Assembly (NCBI GenBank): GCA_022539475.1
Contig: VCMS01000242.1
Span: 42,018 to 106,017 of the forward strand
Reading direction: 5' to 3'
DNA from: Gracilaria domingensis
Lineage: Eukaryota; Rhodophyta; Florideophyceae; Gracilariales; Gracilariaceae
Length of the DNA stretch: 64,000 bases
Shown here: one piece after another, positions 1 to 9,428 of the stretch
How the letters are laid out: each line of letters starts with the position of its first letter
Numbering within the stretch: the first letter of the stretch is position 1
Made by a program: the position numbers and the translations under genes
The notes under the pieces: generated by a model
Told to the model about the DNA's origin: nothing
The model's database searches: none
What the model saw: the letters and a program-made list of their open reading frames with translations, nothing else

Positions 1-2285
1 ATGAGATCTGTCAAACACTTATCTTCTGCTTGCGTTATTCTTAGCTGCTTCTCATTTGCTAGATGGAGCAGGCATAAAAACACGTAGGGCAGAGATACAT
101 CTGGTAGCGATGTCGGCGGCACAATAGATGGAATGTTTGAAACTATTGTTTGGAGCCGTTGCGATGCACCCTTTCTAACATCCGGTAAAGAGTCGGATGC
201 AGTACCCGACGTAAGGCTGTAGTTTTCTCCATTCTCAGCATCAGGTCCAAGATCTTCATCTATCTGGTCACCGCAAAGCTTTGTCCAGATTCCAGCCTTC
301 AACTTCCGTACGTCTACTTTCTTCGCCACCTTCGCATAATTGATATCAATCTTTTCAACCCGAGTAGGTTCAGCTAGAAGTTCCATGCCGACATCATCAT
401 CGGGCTCAAAGCTGTCTTCGAAGGGGTCCTGCGAGAAGTCTTCCAAGACGTTTGGATCTCCGCCAACGAAATTCTCCTTATCTCCCGGATTATCAAAGTC
501 ATACCAGTTTTGGCCTTCAGATACATCAGAGTCTTTCCCAACCTTACTTGCCAAACTGCCGTTTGGTTTGAAATACGTATTCGGTCTGAGAAATAAGGAG
601 CAAAGAGCCTCAATGGAAAGATGGTGATCTTCTGGTAAGGTCACTTTCTTCTCTGAGAATCCGTTTCGGACAGAAGCTAACATCTGAATTAAAGATTCCC
701 TTGACGCTGGAGCAAACTGTGAGGCGAAATCAATCTCTGGAGCATCCAGTGAAAAATCCAACAACATGGCATTCGCGTCTCTCGGCTTTCTAGTTCTCTT
801 CTTCGGACATTTCTGACCATTTTCGCCTCCCGCAGTAGATGTACTGGTAGCTCTGAAGGTCCAATGCGTTGGACCAGCCCATCCCACTAACGCATTGTTG
901 TCGAAGTATGAATAGTCCGGGTTTTCCACGAGCGTGACATCAGCTTCTACAAGATCCACACTTCCGCGCCGAACTGCCATGGAACCGCCTTCCAGTGGTC
1001 GTTGGTTATGATCAACATTCACACTTAACGTAACGTCATCGTGGTCATTACCTTCGGGTACATCGAATGGCATATCGGGTGTTGGTAGCATTCCTATGGC
1101 AGCACTGTCTTCCATGTCACCATCGTCGTAGCCAAAATTGTGCTCCAGCAGATCAGAATCATCGTTGTTAGCGCCAGCAGCATCATGACTTCCACTTTTG
1201 GCACCTGCAGACTGGTTGCGAGCGGCTGCAGATGCCTGCTTGGACTCAAAATAACGAAGAAATGGTCCGCATATAGTGTCATGTTCTGTTACTGGCTGCT
1301 CTGGTAACCATTTCGAAATGTCGTAGGTGATGTAACTCGGGCAGCCTCCCTCATTCTGTTGTTCCTCATCGTCCATAAGGACAAGGTAATCCGCTATTTC
1401 ACCACTACCGAAAATAATCTGTGCTTTCGGCCCTATGGGCAAATTGTTCATTAGCATTCCTGAAGCTCCCCCTTCGTCAAAAGCAGCAGACATTTTCTGA
1501 AAGAGTGGGTCGACAGCAAGTTCTGTTTCTAGTCTCTGGGACGTAATGTTTCCAAGATTGGTCTCCAAGGTGACATTACCAGCCCTTCTCCCATTTCTTC
1601 TAGATTTTCTTGTGTCTCCTTCCTGCTCTCCTTCTCTTGCTTCGTCAGACGCATCTGAGCCCTCTTGGTTTCCGCTTCTTGATAGGCCACCCAATACTTT
1701 GAAAGTATTTGTATGGACTGAATCGACGCGAGAGCAGTAGATTTTGACTCCTGCATCTAACGTGACGCCTGCTAATTGAAAGTTAGTTCCGGTTGGAAGA
1801 TTACCGGGGGGCCCGATCTCATCCTCGAAACACACTGTTCTCGCCACTTGGTTGTCGGCATTGTCAGTTTTCACCAGCATGGACATGTAATCAATGAGAT
1901 TTAGCGTCCATGTGTTTCGCGCATTGATCTTATTGTCTTGACACAACTTAATAGTCGCTGAATACATATGCGCGATTTCCTCTCGGGAAAGAGCGGGAGC
2001 CCTTGCTCGACCCACAGACGCGCGCGGTGTGTGTGAGCTAATTCGTTGTGCGATTGAAGTACGACGTCTATACGACGTTGGTGTTTTTCCTGTGGTCCTC
2101 GATGGGGTTATTCGTGGTGTTTTAGTCGGAGTTTGTGAAAGGTGACGTGCAGGGGTCCACGAATTTCGTCGAGGGCCAGGGGTGACATTCTGAGGTGTTT
2201 GCCCATGGATGTGGAAATTACTCAATCGACGGCGGCGACGCGCAGCGCTCGACGTAATGTCTTTTGGGGGCGTAGCAACTTTCAT
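1..2285 (-). CDS. Condensin complex subunit 2 (CAP-H / Barren / Brn1), 3' end beyond window
   Basis: Kleisin subunit of condensin I, which bridges the SMC2/SMC4 heads and is needed for mitotic chromosome compaction. One frame is open from the ATG at 2283-2285 to the window edge (761 codons). Family blocks are visible. Near residues 112-128 is INARNTWTLNLIDYM, the conserved N-terminal helix. Near residue 173 is TLDAGVKIYCSRVDSVH. Near residue 647 is INYAKVAKKVDVRKLK, the winged-helix region that contacts SMC4. Around residues 728-745 is YVFLCLLHLANEK. The first 110 residues are basic and rich in Thr-Pro, which would suit Cdk phosphorylation (inference). The length fits the family (about 700-1000 residues), so only a short C-terminus should be missing. 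No intron or lesion is seen, unlike most recognisable genes further right. Confidence 0.93.
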   Translation of the reverse strand, partial: MKVATPPKDITSSAARRRRRLSNFHIHGQTPQNVTPGPRRNSWTPARHLSQTPTKTPRITPSRTTGKTPTSYRRRTSIAQRISSHTPRASVGRARAPALSREEIAHMYSATIKLCQDNKINARNTWTLNLIDYMSMLVKTDNADNQVARTVCFEDEIGPPGNLPTGTNFQLAGVTLDAGVKIYCSRVDSVHTNTFKVLGGLSRSGNQEGSDASDEAREGEQEGDTRKSRRNGRRAGNVTLETNLGNITSQRLETELAVDPLFQKMSAAFDEGGASGMLMNNLPIGPKAQIIFGSGEIADYLVLMDDEEQQNEGGCPSYITYDISKWLPEQPVTEHDTICGPFLRYFESKQASAAARNQSAGAKSGSHDAAGANNDDSDLLEHNFGYDDGDMEDSAAIGMLPTPDMPFDVPEGNDHDDVTLSVNVDHNQRPLEGGSMAVRRGSVDLVEADVTLVENPDYSYFDNNALVGWAGPTHWTFRATSTSTAGGENGQKCPKKRTRKPRDANAMLLDFSLDAPEIDFASQFAPASRESLIQMLASVRNGFSEKKVTLPEDHHLSIEALCSLFLRPNTYFKPNGSLASKVGKDSDVSEGQNWYDFDNPGDKENFVGGDPNVLEDFSQDPFEDSFEPDDDVGMELLAEPTRVEKIDINYAKVAKKVDVRKLKAGIWTKLCGDQIDEDLGPDAENGENYSLTSGTASDSLPDVRKGASQRLQTIVSNIPSIVPPTSLPDVSLPYVFLCLLHLANEKQLRITQAEDKCLTDL

Positions 2286-2802
2286 CACAGATTTGGACTG
2301 ACAAAGTATATCCAGTGGGTCTAGTTAGAAAACTAGAACACTCGAATTAGCAGTGAAAGCTCTGTTTTGTTTTCGCACGCAGGAAGAAGGTGTTAACTTA
2401 ACACTGTTGCGTGATTACGCGTGGGCGGGATTCGCTCGCTCGCTCGTCAAATTGTGCTTCATGAGGGTTAAAGCGCATAACCATTCACGAAACACAGGCT
2501 TCCTTGAATTCCAAACACTGACCGGAAAACAGAATGAGAAGCGACGCCATGATACACGTAATGTGCAGATTGCAGGGAACATGAAGATCATCCAGGGTAA
2601 AACGGAAGAAACAATGCAAGAACTAATCGGATCCGCAGCCCGTGAAATCGCCGTGACAGCTTAAGGCGTAAGGAGCTTGGTACCCAAAGGGCTAGATAAA
2701 AAGTTCGGAAACCTCAAGGTTAGTGAATAGCCTACAAACCCAGTGCTCCTCCGTGCTCCGCTTGAGCTTCCATTCTCTGACTCTGTGTTTCATTTTCGTG
2801 AT
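2286..2802. other. Upstream region of the condensin gene, no supported gene
   Basis: This stretch lies 5' of the minus-strand condensin gene. A 103-codon plus-strand frame (2353-2664) starts with GTG and has no recognisable motif, so I do not call it a gene. The region probably holds the condensin promoter, but I see no clear TATA box. Confidence 0.4.
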
Positions 2803-2970
2803 ATGAAGACAACGATGAGCGAAGAGCCGAAGTCGCTGTCTGATATGAAAGAATCCATATCTACTTCCTCCAGTAAGCTTCAGAATCACCTCAAGGACCT
2901 TCAAGCGCTGATCCAAGCGAACGAGGGAGAATATGCCGCGAAGATCGAGAGCGCAACTAAAACTGTTTAG
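2803..2970 (+). CDS. Small hypothetical protein, 55 residues, helical
   Basis: An ATG-started frame encodes a short, highly charged, probably helical peptide. It has a Ser-rich segment followed by a heptad-like stretch (LQNHLKDLQALIQANEGEY) and ends at TAG. A second in-frame ATG lies four codons downstream. It could be a small coiled-coil subunit or the first exon of a longer gene. I do not recognise the family, and chance is a real alternative at this length. Confidence 0.25.
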   Translation: MKTTMSEEPKSLSDMKESISTSSSKLQNHLKDLQALIQANEGEYAAKIESATKTV

Positions 2971-3269
2971 AGAGCCCATCAGAAACACCGAGACTTTCAT
3001 CGCACTATAATCAAGGTCGAAAACGTCCTATAGAAAGAATCCTCCATTTCAACGTGAAGCCAGTATCGAGCATTTCAACCTTGCTATCATTCATTTGTTA
3101 TTCGGATGCCGGCATACGTCCACGTTGTGCGCCAGATAACAAAGCTTGCCGTCTGTCAACTGCTCTCTCCGGCATTGAGCGTATCTACAAAGGGCGTCCG
3201 CGTCCGCGTCCGACTCTTTGGATCTGTCGTCTGTGCCATTGCTCAATGCTGATTCTGCGAAATCCAGTA

Positions 3270-3445
3270 TACATCTGAGGAAGAACCATTCATAACAATC
3301 GGAGTTGCCGTCACTGTCGGGATGCACAATCCATGAGGAACCACCGGCGGTAACAGTCGCATTCTCTCCCTGCACGGTCGGGACTAGCAATCGACCTGTT
3401 CAGCAGGCTGGTACTTCTTTCCCAGCCTGCCACACAGGTCGTTTG
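3270..3445 (-). repeat. Dispersed repeat, copy 1 (inverted relative to 17.85 kb), with adjoining inverted repeat
   Basis: Read on the minus strand, 3270-3414 matches 17847-17990. Shared blocks are GTACCAGCCTG near the start, a CAGGTCGATTG block, GCGACTGTTAC, GCCGGTGG and TGTGCATC..GACAGT, with several mismatches. Immediately beside it, 3389-3413 and 3422-3445 form an imperfect inverted repeat (cgacctg...caggctgg against ccagcctg...caggtcg) around a short spacer. It may be the terminus of a small non-autonomous transposon, but no target-site duplication was recognised. Confidence 0.6.
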
Positions 3446-4250
3446 CGCGCAGGCGCACAACCGCAAGCACACGACGCCGGCGCGCGCGCGTACCGCACCA
3501 TTGGCTGATCACTGGCTGATCACGCGGCTGGCAGGGTGAGCGCGCGTGCAGCGCTTTACAGTGCGTCGCGAGAGAGCGCGTGCCCATTCGATCTGCGCAT
3601 GCGCATGCTCCCTGGAAGTTACACGTGGCCGGCGCGGCCGGCGCGCATGGCGCCCTCCACGCCATCGATGACAAAAGTCTAAAGTAGAAAGCTCGTGGCT
3701 GCCGGGGCTTGTTCGGGAGCTGTTTAGTGTAATGCATTACCTTCACGAGGCGTGATTCATGCCAAAATTTACAGTTGCCGTTTGTTGTATGAGTCGCTAA
3801 AAATTACGTGTGCTGGCGTTCATACAGTATGACCGCCAGCATGACGTAATTAAATTTCTGAAATTTTTTCAGCTGCACGTGTAACAGTCACTGCACAAGG
3901 ATCATTCGATCATTCGATCATTCGCATCTCACACGCACAACGCACATGTCCATGTCGGACGTCTTGACCAGCCATCACGTCCGCAACGTACGCGCTGACC
4001 AAGTGTACTCACGAGGTAGCGCGCACGCCCGCGCTCCCGACGGCGCGGCGGCGCGTCTGTGCGACAGTAGAGCGCGCCGCGCGCGCGAGGGAGCGCGACG
4101 GCCGTCAGAACGGCCGGCGGGAGCGGCGGCGAGGGCGGCGCCATCGAAGCGGGGGAGGGGGAGGGTGGGGGGATGGGAACGTGCTGGCGCTGCGCTGTCA
4201 GACGCGCGGCGGCTGCGGTGTGCTGGGCGATCGCGCTCTAGCGCCAGCGC
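3446..4250. other. GC-rich non-coding stretch with short tandem repeats
   Basis: No supported gene. It contains a direct repeat of TGGCTGATCAC (3504-3525) and three copies of ATCATTCG near 3901-3925. The sequence becomes CpG-rich after about 4010, leading into the GC-rich repeat block. Open frames here on both strands look like by-products of high GC content. Confidence 0.5.
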
Positions 4251-4253
4251 CCG

Positions 4254-4470
4254 CATGCGCGATTTCAAATTTTAATTTTGTTTTAAAGAAGTCCCGCTCA
4301 CGCACGTCGCGCTTTCCATATAGGGCAGTCCACCTTGAATTGTGCGCTGAGCCACGGCACGCGCAACGGAACGCGCGTGGTGTGGCTCGTCGCACAGCGA
4401 GCGCGGCGCCGCGTACGCGCCCACGCGCGTCGCGCGTCGCGAGCGCCGACGCGCGCCACGCGCACGCGCC
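4254..4470 (-). repeat. GC-rich dispersed repeat R1, copy A (with AT-rich core)
   Basis: On the minus strand this carries the block GTGCCGTGGCTCAGCGC, then a segment near CAATTCAAGGTGG, then GAAAGCGCGACG, and an AT-rich tail of the type TTTAAAACAAAATTAAAATTTGAAAT. The same order occurs on the plus strand at 20879-20995 (copy B) and 27868-27990 (copy C). The CpG-rich flank with CGCTCGCTGTGCG is shared with the sequence before copy C, so the full repeat unit is longer than the core. The nature of the element is unknown; no transposase gene is attached. Confidence 0.65.
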
Positions 4471-5035
4471 CCGCAGCTGTCGGTGTTGCGGGGCGACGAG
4501 CTCCGCCACGCGCTGCTGCGCTTCGACGCGCGCGTGTCCAACACGCCGTACCGCATCTCGTCGCCGCTGCTGTCCCACCTGCTGGCGCACCGCGCTCCCG
4601 AGCGACGACGCGTACTGCCGCCTGTCCCTCAACGTGCAGCTGCTGGCGCGCAGCCGCTGGCGCGCGCGTCGCATCTCACGAAGGTGGGCCGCAACAACTT
4701 CCGCCCGCCGCCCGAGGTCGAGTCGCGCCCGCCCGTTCACTTTGCCGAGTGGGACGCGCTGCTGCGCGTGTGCTTCCAGCGCAAGCACCGCATGCTGCGC
4801 GCCGTGTTTGGCCGCCGCAAGCTGCTGGCGCAGCTCACTGTCTCGAACGCGCGCCGCCGCGCCGCCGGCCGCAGGGCGTGCTGCGGCTGGCGGAAGCCGA
4901 CGCCGACGCCGACGACGTTAGGTGCGCCCGCTCGACGCGCCGCAATACGCGCGCATGGATGCCGATTACGAGGACGAGGGCGTGGGCGAGGGCGAGGGCG
5001 ACGACAAAGGGGACGACGACGACGACGACGAGTAG
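4470..5035 (+). pseudogene. Broken copy of Dim1 rRNA adenine dimethyltransferase (KsgA/DIMT1 family), 5' truncated
   Basis: Dim1 dimethylates two adenines near the 3' end of small-subunit rRNA and works in the nucleolar processome. Conserved segments are scattered over several frames: NTPYRISSPLLSHLL, YCRLSLNVQLLAR, HLTKVGRNNFRPPPEVES and HFAEWDALLRVCFQRKH. These match the second half of the methyltransferase domain and the start of the C-terminal domain. The SAM-binding N-terminal half is absent, and at least two frameshifts separate the blocks. An Asp/Glu/Gly-rich tail near 4960-5034 may be the end of the same relic. It sits directly next to repeat R1, so the repeat or a rearrangement probably removed the 5' half. 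Confidence 0.75.
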
Positions 5036-5350
5036 CAACCGCAGCCGGATGGCATTGACGTGCAGTTCGCCAAGCGCGGAAAGGCACCACGCGGAAGCAC
5101 GCCGCCGCGCCGCACGCGCTCAAGGCCGCCGTGGCCGCCGTGTGGCGCGAGACCGACTCCGGCACGCTGCGCGAAGCGCAAATGAGCATCGCCGACTTTG
5201 AGATGAACTCTCTCTGGGAGGCGCCGCGGAGCCGCTGCTGCCCCGACAGACGCGCGCGTCATCGCCGCCGGCGCGCGTCAATTGAGGGCCCAAAATCGCA
5301 CGCGCGCACATTTATCATCCGCCGTCGAGCCGCGCTCGTCAGCAGCAGCC

Positions 5351-5834
5351 ATGGTCGCCCGCGCCGCCGCGCTGCCGGAGATAGCGCATAGCACGCTGGA
5401 GTCGGCGGGGCGCCGCATGTTCGCGTCATCGCTGTTGGCGCTGCTGCTCGATTCGTCGCTCTACGATGCGCAGCTGTCGCTGGCGCGACCGCTCGAGCTG
5501 TTTGCCGACCCCACCTTCCTGCGTGAGCAAAGCGCTCGCTCCGTGGCGCCGGTGCACAGCCCGCCCACCGCCGCTGCCCTGAGCAAGGGGTTGGCGCAGC
5601 TGTCCGTCGTCGCGATCGTGCGCGGCGTCAACGCCGCCACCGCGCTGCACGTGGTGCAGCTCATTCTGTCGGCGCCAGCCCGCTTCGCCGCCTTCCGCGC
5701 CACTCGCACCGTCCGACTCGTCCTCGTCGTCGAGCGCACCCGCCGGACCGGCCGCCACAAAGTTTCTCGTGCTCACCACGCCGCATCGCTCCAAGATTGC
5801 CGACAAAGTGTTTGAGAAGGCTGCGCTGGCCTAA
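5351..5834 (+). pseudogene. Unidentified GC-rich ORF with a frameshift
   Basis: An ATG in a GCCATGG context starts a frame rich in Ala and Leu. After about 5750 the more protein-like reading is in another frame (KFLVLTTPHRSKIADKVFE, ending at TAA 5832-5834). This suggests one gene with a one-base lesion near 5750, but it is less certain than for the genes with known relatives. I recognise no family. It lies about 300 bp after the Dim1 relic and is similarly GC-rich. Confidence 0.35.
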
Positions 5835-5846
5835 GTAAGACAGGGT

Positions 5847-6473
5847 TCAAACATTTCTCATACGATAACTCTGATCTGCATTTCTCAGATACACAACTTT
5901 TCCTTGCGCCTTGTTGCTTCCTAGAGCTTGAAATGTGTGCAAATGACTGAAAACTTCCAGACGATCAACTTTCGTAACAATCGTATATTGATTATCTACA
6001 TGTAAACGGTCTTCTCTCGTAGATAGAATGTCGCTGTTTTGAGGAAGGGCCACCATGCTGCTGTCGTCAAAAGTCCTTTTTGCTGCAGCCATTCTTAACG
6101 CGTACTTTCTTCTCCTCTCCGCCAGTCTCCTTTCTCTTTCTTCCAGTGTTTCGCTTTCCAACATTTCCAATCTTCGCCTTCTACGGTTTTCTTTTTCTTT
6201 TTGCTTGTTTTTTTCAATAGTTCTCCAATTGCGCTTACGAACTGTAGATCTGGAGCAATAAGTTTTCTCGTCAGCATTTTCATCTCGCTGAAAATGATTG
6301 TGTACTTGTATTTTTGTTCCGTAGTTTGTAAGCGTTCGAAACGCAAACTTGGTATCTTTCTTAGGTAATAATGACTTGAAAACGTGCGCTGACATGGTTG
6401 AAGCGTGAAAAGATACAAGAAGGTTGTTTTTGCAATGTAGACCGTATCGCGATGAAGATGATGAGCGTTGCAT
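5847..6473 (-). CDS. Hypothetical basic protein, 208 residues, Arg/Glu-rich helix
   Basis: An ATG-started open frame of 208 codons is less GC-rich than its left neighbour. The middle (about residues 85-125) is an Arg/Lys/Glu helix with LEERERRLAERRRKYALR. This resembles the basic, repeat-like segments that precede the catalytic region in some Helitron and other transposon proteins. The resemblance is compositional, so I do not assign a function. The N-terminus is Ser-rich and no membrane segment is visible. Confidence 0.45.
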   Translation of the reverse strand: MQRSSSSSRYGLHCKNNLLVSFHASTMSAHVFKSLLPKKDTKFAFRTLTNYGTKIQVHNHFQRDENADEKTYCSRSTVRKRNWRTIEKNKQKEKENRRRRRLEMLESETLEERERRLAERRRKYALRMAAAKRTFDDSSMVALPQNSDILSTREDRLHVDNQYTIVTKVDRLEVFSHLHTFQALGSNKAQGKVVYLRNADQSYRMRNV

Positions 6474-6599
6474 ATTTTGTGAGACTTTCCTAACTTAATA
6501 CGATGTTTAGTATGTACTACGTACTCTTAATTTGGCTAGAAAATCAAAACAATGTTTCTATTTAGGGCATGATGTGTAACGTATTGTGTCTAGTTAAGA

Positions 6600-6960
6600 A
6601 CTGTCTACCAGCCAGCCAGCGCAGCGAGTGGCAGAGCGTTCATAGCGCCATTGGCTGGCTAGATAACGTAGTTCTGGAGCAGACAGATACGCGCTTAGAG
6701 TTCAAACGTTCAACTGCAATAAGCAGAACATGTAACGAGAGAACTGAAAAGAACGTGCACTCAGGAGACTGGTTTTATTTGAGTGAAGTTTCTCTTCCAG
6801 ACTGAGAAACTTCAACTCAATTGCTTCAATTTCTTGTATGTTGACACACAAGAGCACGGAGCGTTTGGTGGTGCCGCGCATTTAAGCCCTTGATTGGGTG
6901 AGTGCTTGGATGTGCCGCGGTTTTGAGCTGCTGATTGGCTCATGTCGTTCTTAGGGGCAC
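6600..6960. promoter_or_regulatory. Likely promoter region with ATTGG (inverted CCAAT) boxes before the 6976 gene
   Basis: ATTGG occurs at about 6650, 6893 and 6935, the last two inside an imperfect tandem duplication (gattgg...gtgccgcg). An ATTTAAG element lies near 6880. A 10-bp hairpin, gaagtttctc/gagaaacttc, lies at about 6786-6814. The arrangement suits a CCAAT-driven promoter for the gene starting at 6976 (inference). Confidence 0.35.
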
Positions 6961-6975
6961 TGCTTTTCGACCCTC

Positions 6976-8401
6976 ATGGGTTGGGTCCACTGCAATCCAC
7001 TTTCACGAAAGGAATGGACTGTGCCAGAATCGATAGGGAGGCGTATCGTTTACATTTTGTACGCCCATGGTGTTATTGGGTACTATGCAGTAGATAACGG
7101 CGGAAGTGTTGAACGCATCGCATTAGGAGGAAAGCAAAAAGACACTGAAGAATCGATTTCGGAAAGATTTTCTGCAAGTAATCCGAAGGGAAAGGTTGAT
7201 ACATGGTTGAGGTCTCCTCTGGATGGAGAACTTCGGTATCTTTACGACCTCGTCAAGGGGTTCAAAAGGGATTGCTTGTGGCACAAAGACAGGGACTCCG
7301 AAATTACTAAGGGCCTCGGCTACAACATTCTTCGGGCGCCTCGCGAATTTCTAAGCTCGTCATCTGTGGTTCAGCGATCTAGGAGTAGACCGATTGTTCT
7401 TGTGGCGGACTTGCCGTTGCAAATTAATCCATGGGAACTATTCTTTGATCACGTTGTCATTCGATCTCATTGTCTTCTTGACATAATACGAGGTCTTCAG
7501 GAGAAAGAGCCTGTTGTAACATTGTCACATTACTACGGAAATGAGGAACCTGCTATTACAGCGGCTCGGAAAGTAGTTCGATTCATCAGTTTCGGGTCGT
7601 CTCGGAGGGACTTGCTAGATCTTGAGAATACCGAAGAAGCGAGGAGACAACAGCTTGCATTCCAAAGCCTCCTCCGCTTAAATCATATGGAACCCACAAA
7701 CCTTGTTTCTTTCCTTGACCTTGGTGGGTTCCTAGATCCGACGGCTAGCGATGCTGTCGCGCGACCTACGGGACCATTGTCGTCTCCTTTGTCCCAGTCA
7801 CGTAAGGGTGTTAAGCTCTTTGGGCTTCGCATACCAGCAAATATCGGACGAAGGAACTATCCACACGTTGACTTTCTAAAAGTTACCGGATTGGGTAGCG
7901 CAACAACCGCTGATTTCAAAGACGCAGCCATGTTTTGTGACTAATCTTAATGATAACCTCTCTTCCAAAAAGGATTTGGGTGCTATCATTCCAGTGTTTA
8001 TGTTTTCTTAGGCCGACCTTGTGAATTCGAGTGACTCGGTGTTCGGGTTGAGACAAATCGTTCCTTACTGCATACACATGTTCACACCTGCAATTCACAT
8101 GAAGGTCTTGGCGCGCCATCTGGAAGACGACGACCTTAATGCAGAACTTGCTCGTGCTTCGAACCGCATTCACAACAATGTGGTACCCGATGTAATGGCT
8201 TCAGCGCGAGCATTGATAGAATACGTATCTCGATTTTCGCGAGAGAAACGCATTCCTATCATTGTATTTTTGGGTCAGGCTTTGGTTGATGTGTTTCCGA
8301 GAAAGCAGGTGAGCGCAGATGACGATAACACACAAGCCAGACCAGCTGAACGTATCGCTCAACTCACAGGAGGAGCACGTGTAGATAACTATCTTGCTTA
8401 G
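6976..8401 (+). pseudogene. CHAT/separase-like protein, probably broken by a frameshift and a stop
   Basis: An ATG frame of 322 codons contains PIVLVADLPLQINPWELFF (near residues 140-160) and VIRSHCLLDIIRGLQ. These resemble the strand-PWE-helix element before the catalytic region of CHAT/separase-fold proteases. The frame ends at 7944. Coding-like sequence resumes at once in another frame (NLNDNLSSKKDLGAIIPVF), meets an in-frame TAG at 8009-8011, and continues in that frame to 8401 with PIIVFLGQALVDVF. An intron with a GT at about 7929 and AG at 8011 was considered, but it does not keep the frame. I see no clear His-Gly/Cys catalytic pair. Family assignment is weak; the lesion pattern is directly visible. 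Confidence 0.4.
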
Positions 8402-8606
8402 CTTTCTGCTCTGTGTACGTCGGTCGAGTTTTCAATTGTAAATGTTTGGTATAAGGCTGTCCACCGACCCAAAGCCTATGTAGATGTAAAGGAAAGCTTC
8501 TTCAATGTGCTTGTCTGTAACGTTCAGTGCTCCTGGAGAGCTGCCTTGATTTTCTTCGACGAAGCCTTGTGACATTAGTTAGTGTTCTAACTTGCATCGT
8601 TTTGAG

Positions 8607-9135
8607 TCACCTCGCGTTTCCGTCATGAGCGCCTTTCTCTTCAGCATCTTGATGTTCTGGCGTTGTGCTTCTTTGAGCTGAATCTGCTTTATCAGCGTCG
8701 CTGGCAGCGGTTTCATCTTGCGTAGCTTTGCAAGTTTCAAACGTATCCATAACATCGCGCAATTCATCGTCGAAGCGCTCGAGATGCTGAAGCAAAGCAG
8801 CCGTAGCCTTCTCCTTTTTCCGCATAGTCTATGCAATCGCCCCAAACGCCATCTTGTGAACACTGTTTTCCTCCGCAACGGTGTTTTGAATCTTGTACTG
8901 CTGCTCGATTTCAACGTGCTGGCGAAACATGTCAAACTGCTTCTCGCGAAGTCGTGATATGTGCTGCATGATCTGTGGACTGATTCAGTTAAACGGCTGG
9001 TTCTCGGGATTGGTTAGCTCCTTCTCGGCTCCGTCAAGTTCTTCTATTATTGAAGCACCATATTGGTGGAGTTCGGCGACGGGAGCGAGTGCTTCGTTCC
9101 CATGAGCTTCATGAGGAGAAGAATCAGCGTTCATG
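8607..9135 (-). pseudogene. Small coiled-coil protein relic with two in-frame stops
   Basis: Read from the ATG at 9133-9135, one frame runs to a TGA at 8607. It is interrupted by a TGA (after ...NPENQPFN) and a TAG (after ...MAFGAIA). The three segments share a charged, helical character: ELHQYGASIIEELDGAEKEL, then RLREKQFDMFRQHVEIEQQY, then KKEKATAALLQHLERFDDEL. Continuity in one frame with no indel suggests a recently inactivated gene of about 175 residues. I do not recognise the family; a small BLOC-like or coiled-coil adaptor would fit by size only. Confidence 0.5.
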
Positions 9136-9242
9136 TTGCAGGGAATGGTGAGGGCGCAGATGTAAGGCTAGCTATAGGGCGTTCTATGAGAACCTCAACT
9201 ATCGAAGACCAAAGGCTACGTTTGGTACTGTAGCGAATCGCT

Positions 9243-9297
9243 ACCGGCGCGGCAACCGAACAGTCGGGGCCCGCGACTGTTCGGTTGCCGCGCCGGT
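9243..9297. repeat. Perfect 24-bp inverted repeat with 7-nt loop
   Basis: The left arm 9243-9266 begins accggcgcggcaaccg; the right arm 9274-9297 is its exact reverse complement; the loop is gggcccg. It lies between the divergent starts of the coiled-coil relic (9135, minus) and the TPLATE relic (9429, plus). It could be a cruciform-forming element, a double operator, or a fold-back duplication. Confidence 0.9.
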
Positions 9298-9428
9298 TGC
9301 CGCGACGCGTGTGGCCCTCTGCTCTGCGCAAATTCTAAGAATGTCTTTCTGCTGCTACGCGCGCTTCGCGCTCCGCGCCCTACCTCGTCGCGAGCACCGT
9401 CCGCACTTTGGTGCGAACTGGTGCGGCA

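Noticed and set aside
3946-5262. Long overlapping open frames on both strands in the GC-rich block
   Set aside because: High GC removes stop codons; apart from the Dim1 blocks none has a family motif or a consistent frame.
7929-8011. Possible intron (GTGACT...TTAG) joining the two halves of the CHAT-like gene
   Set aside because: Splicing there leads to a stop within a few codons, and the sequence inside it is coding-like in another frame; a frameshift plus stop fits better.
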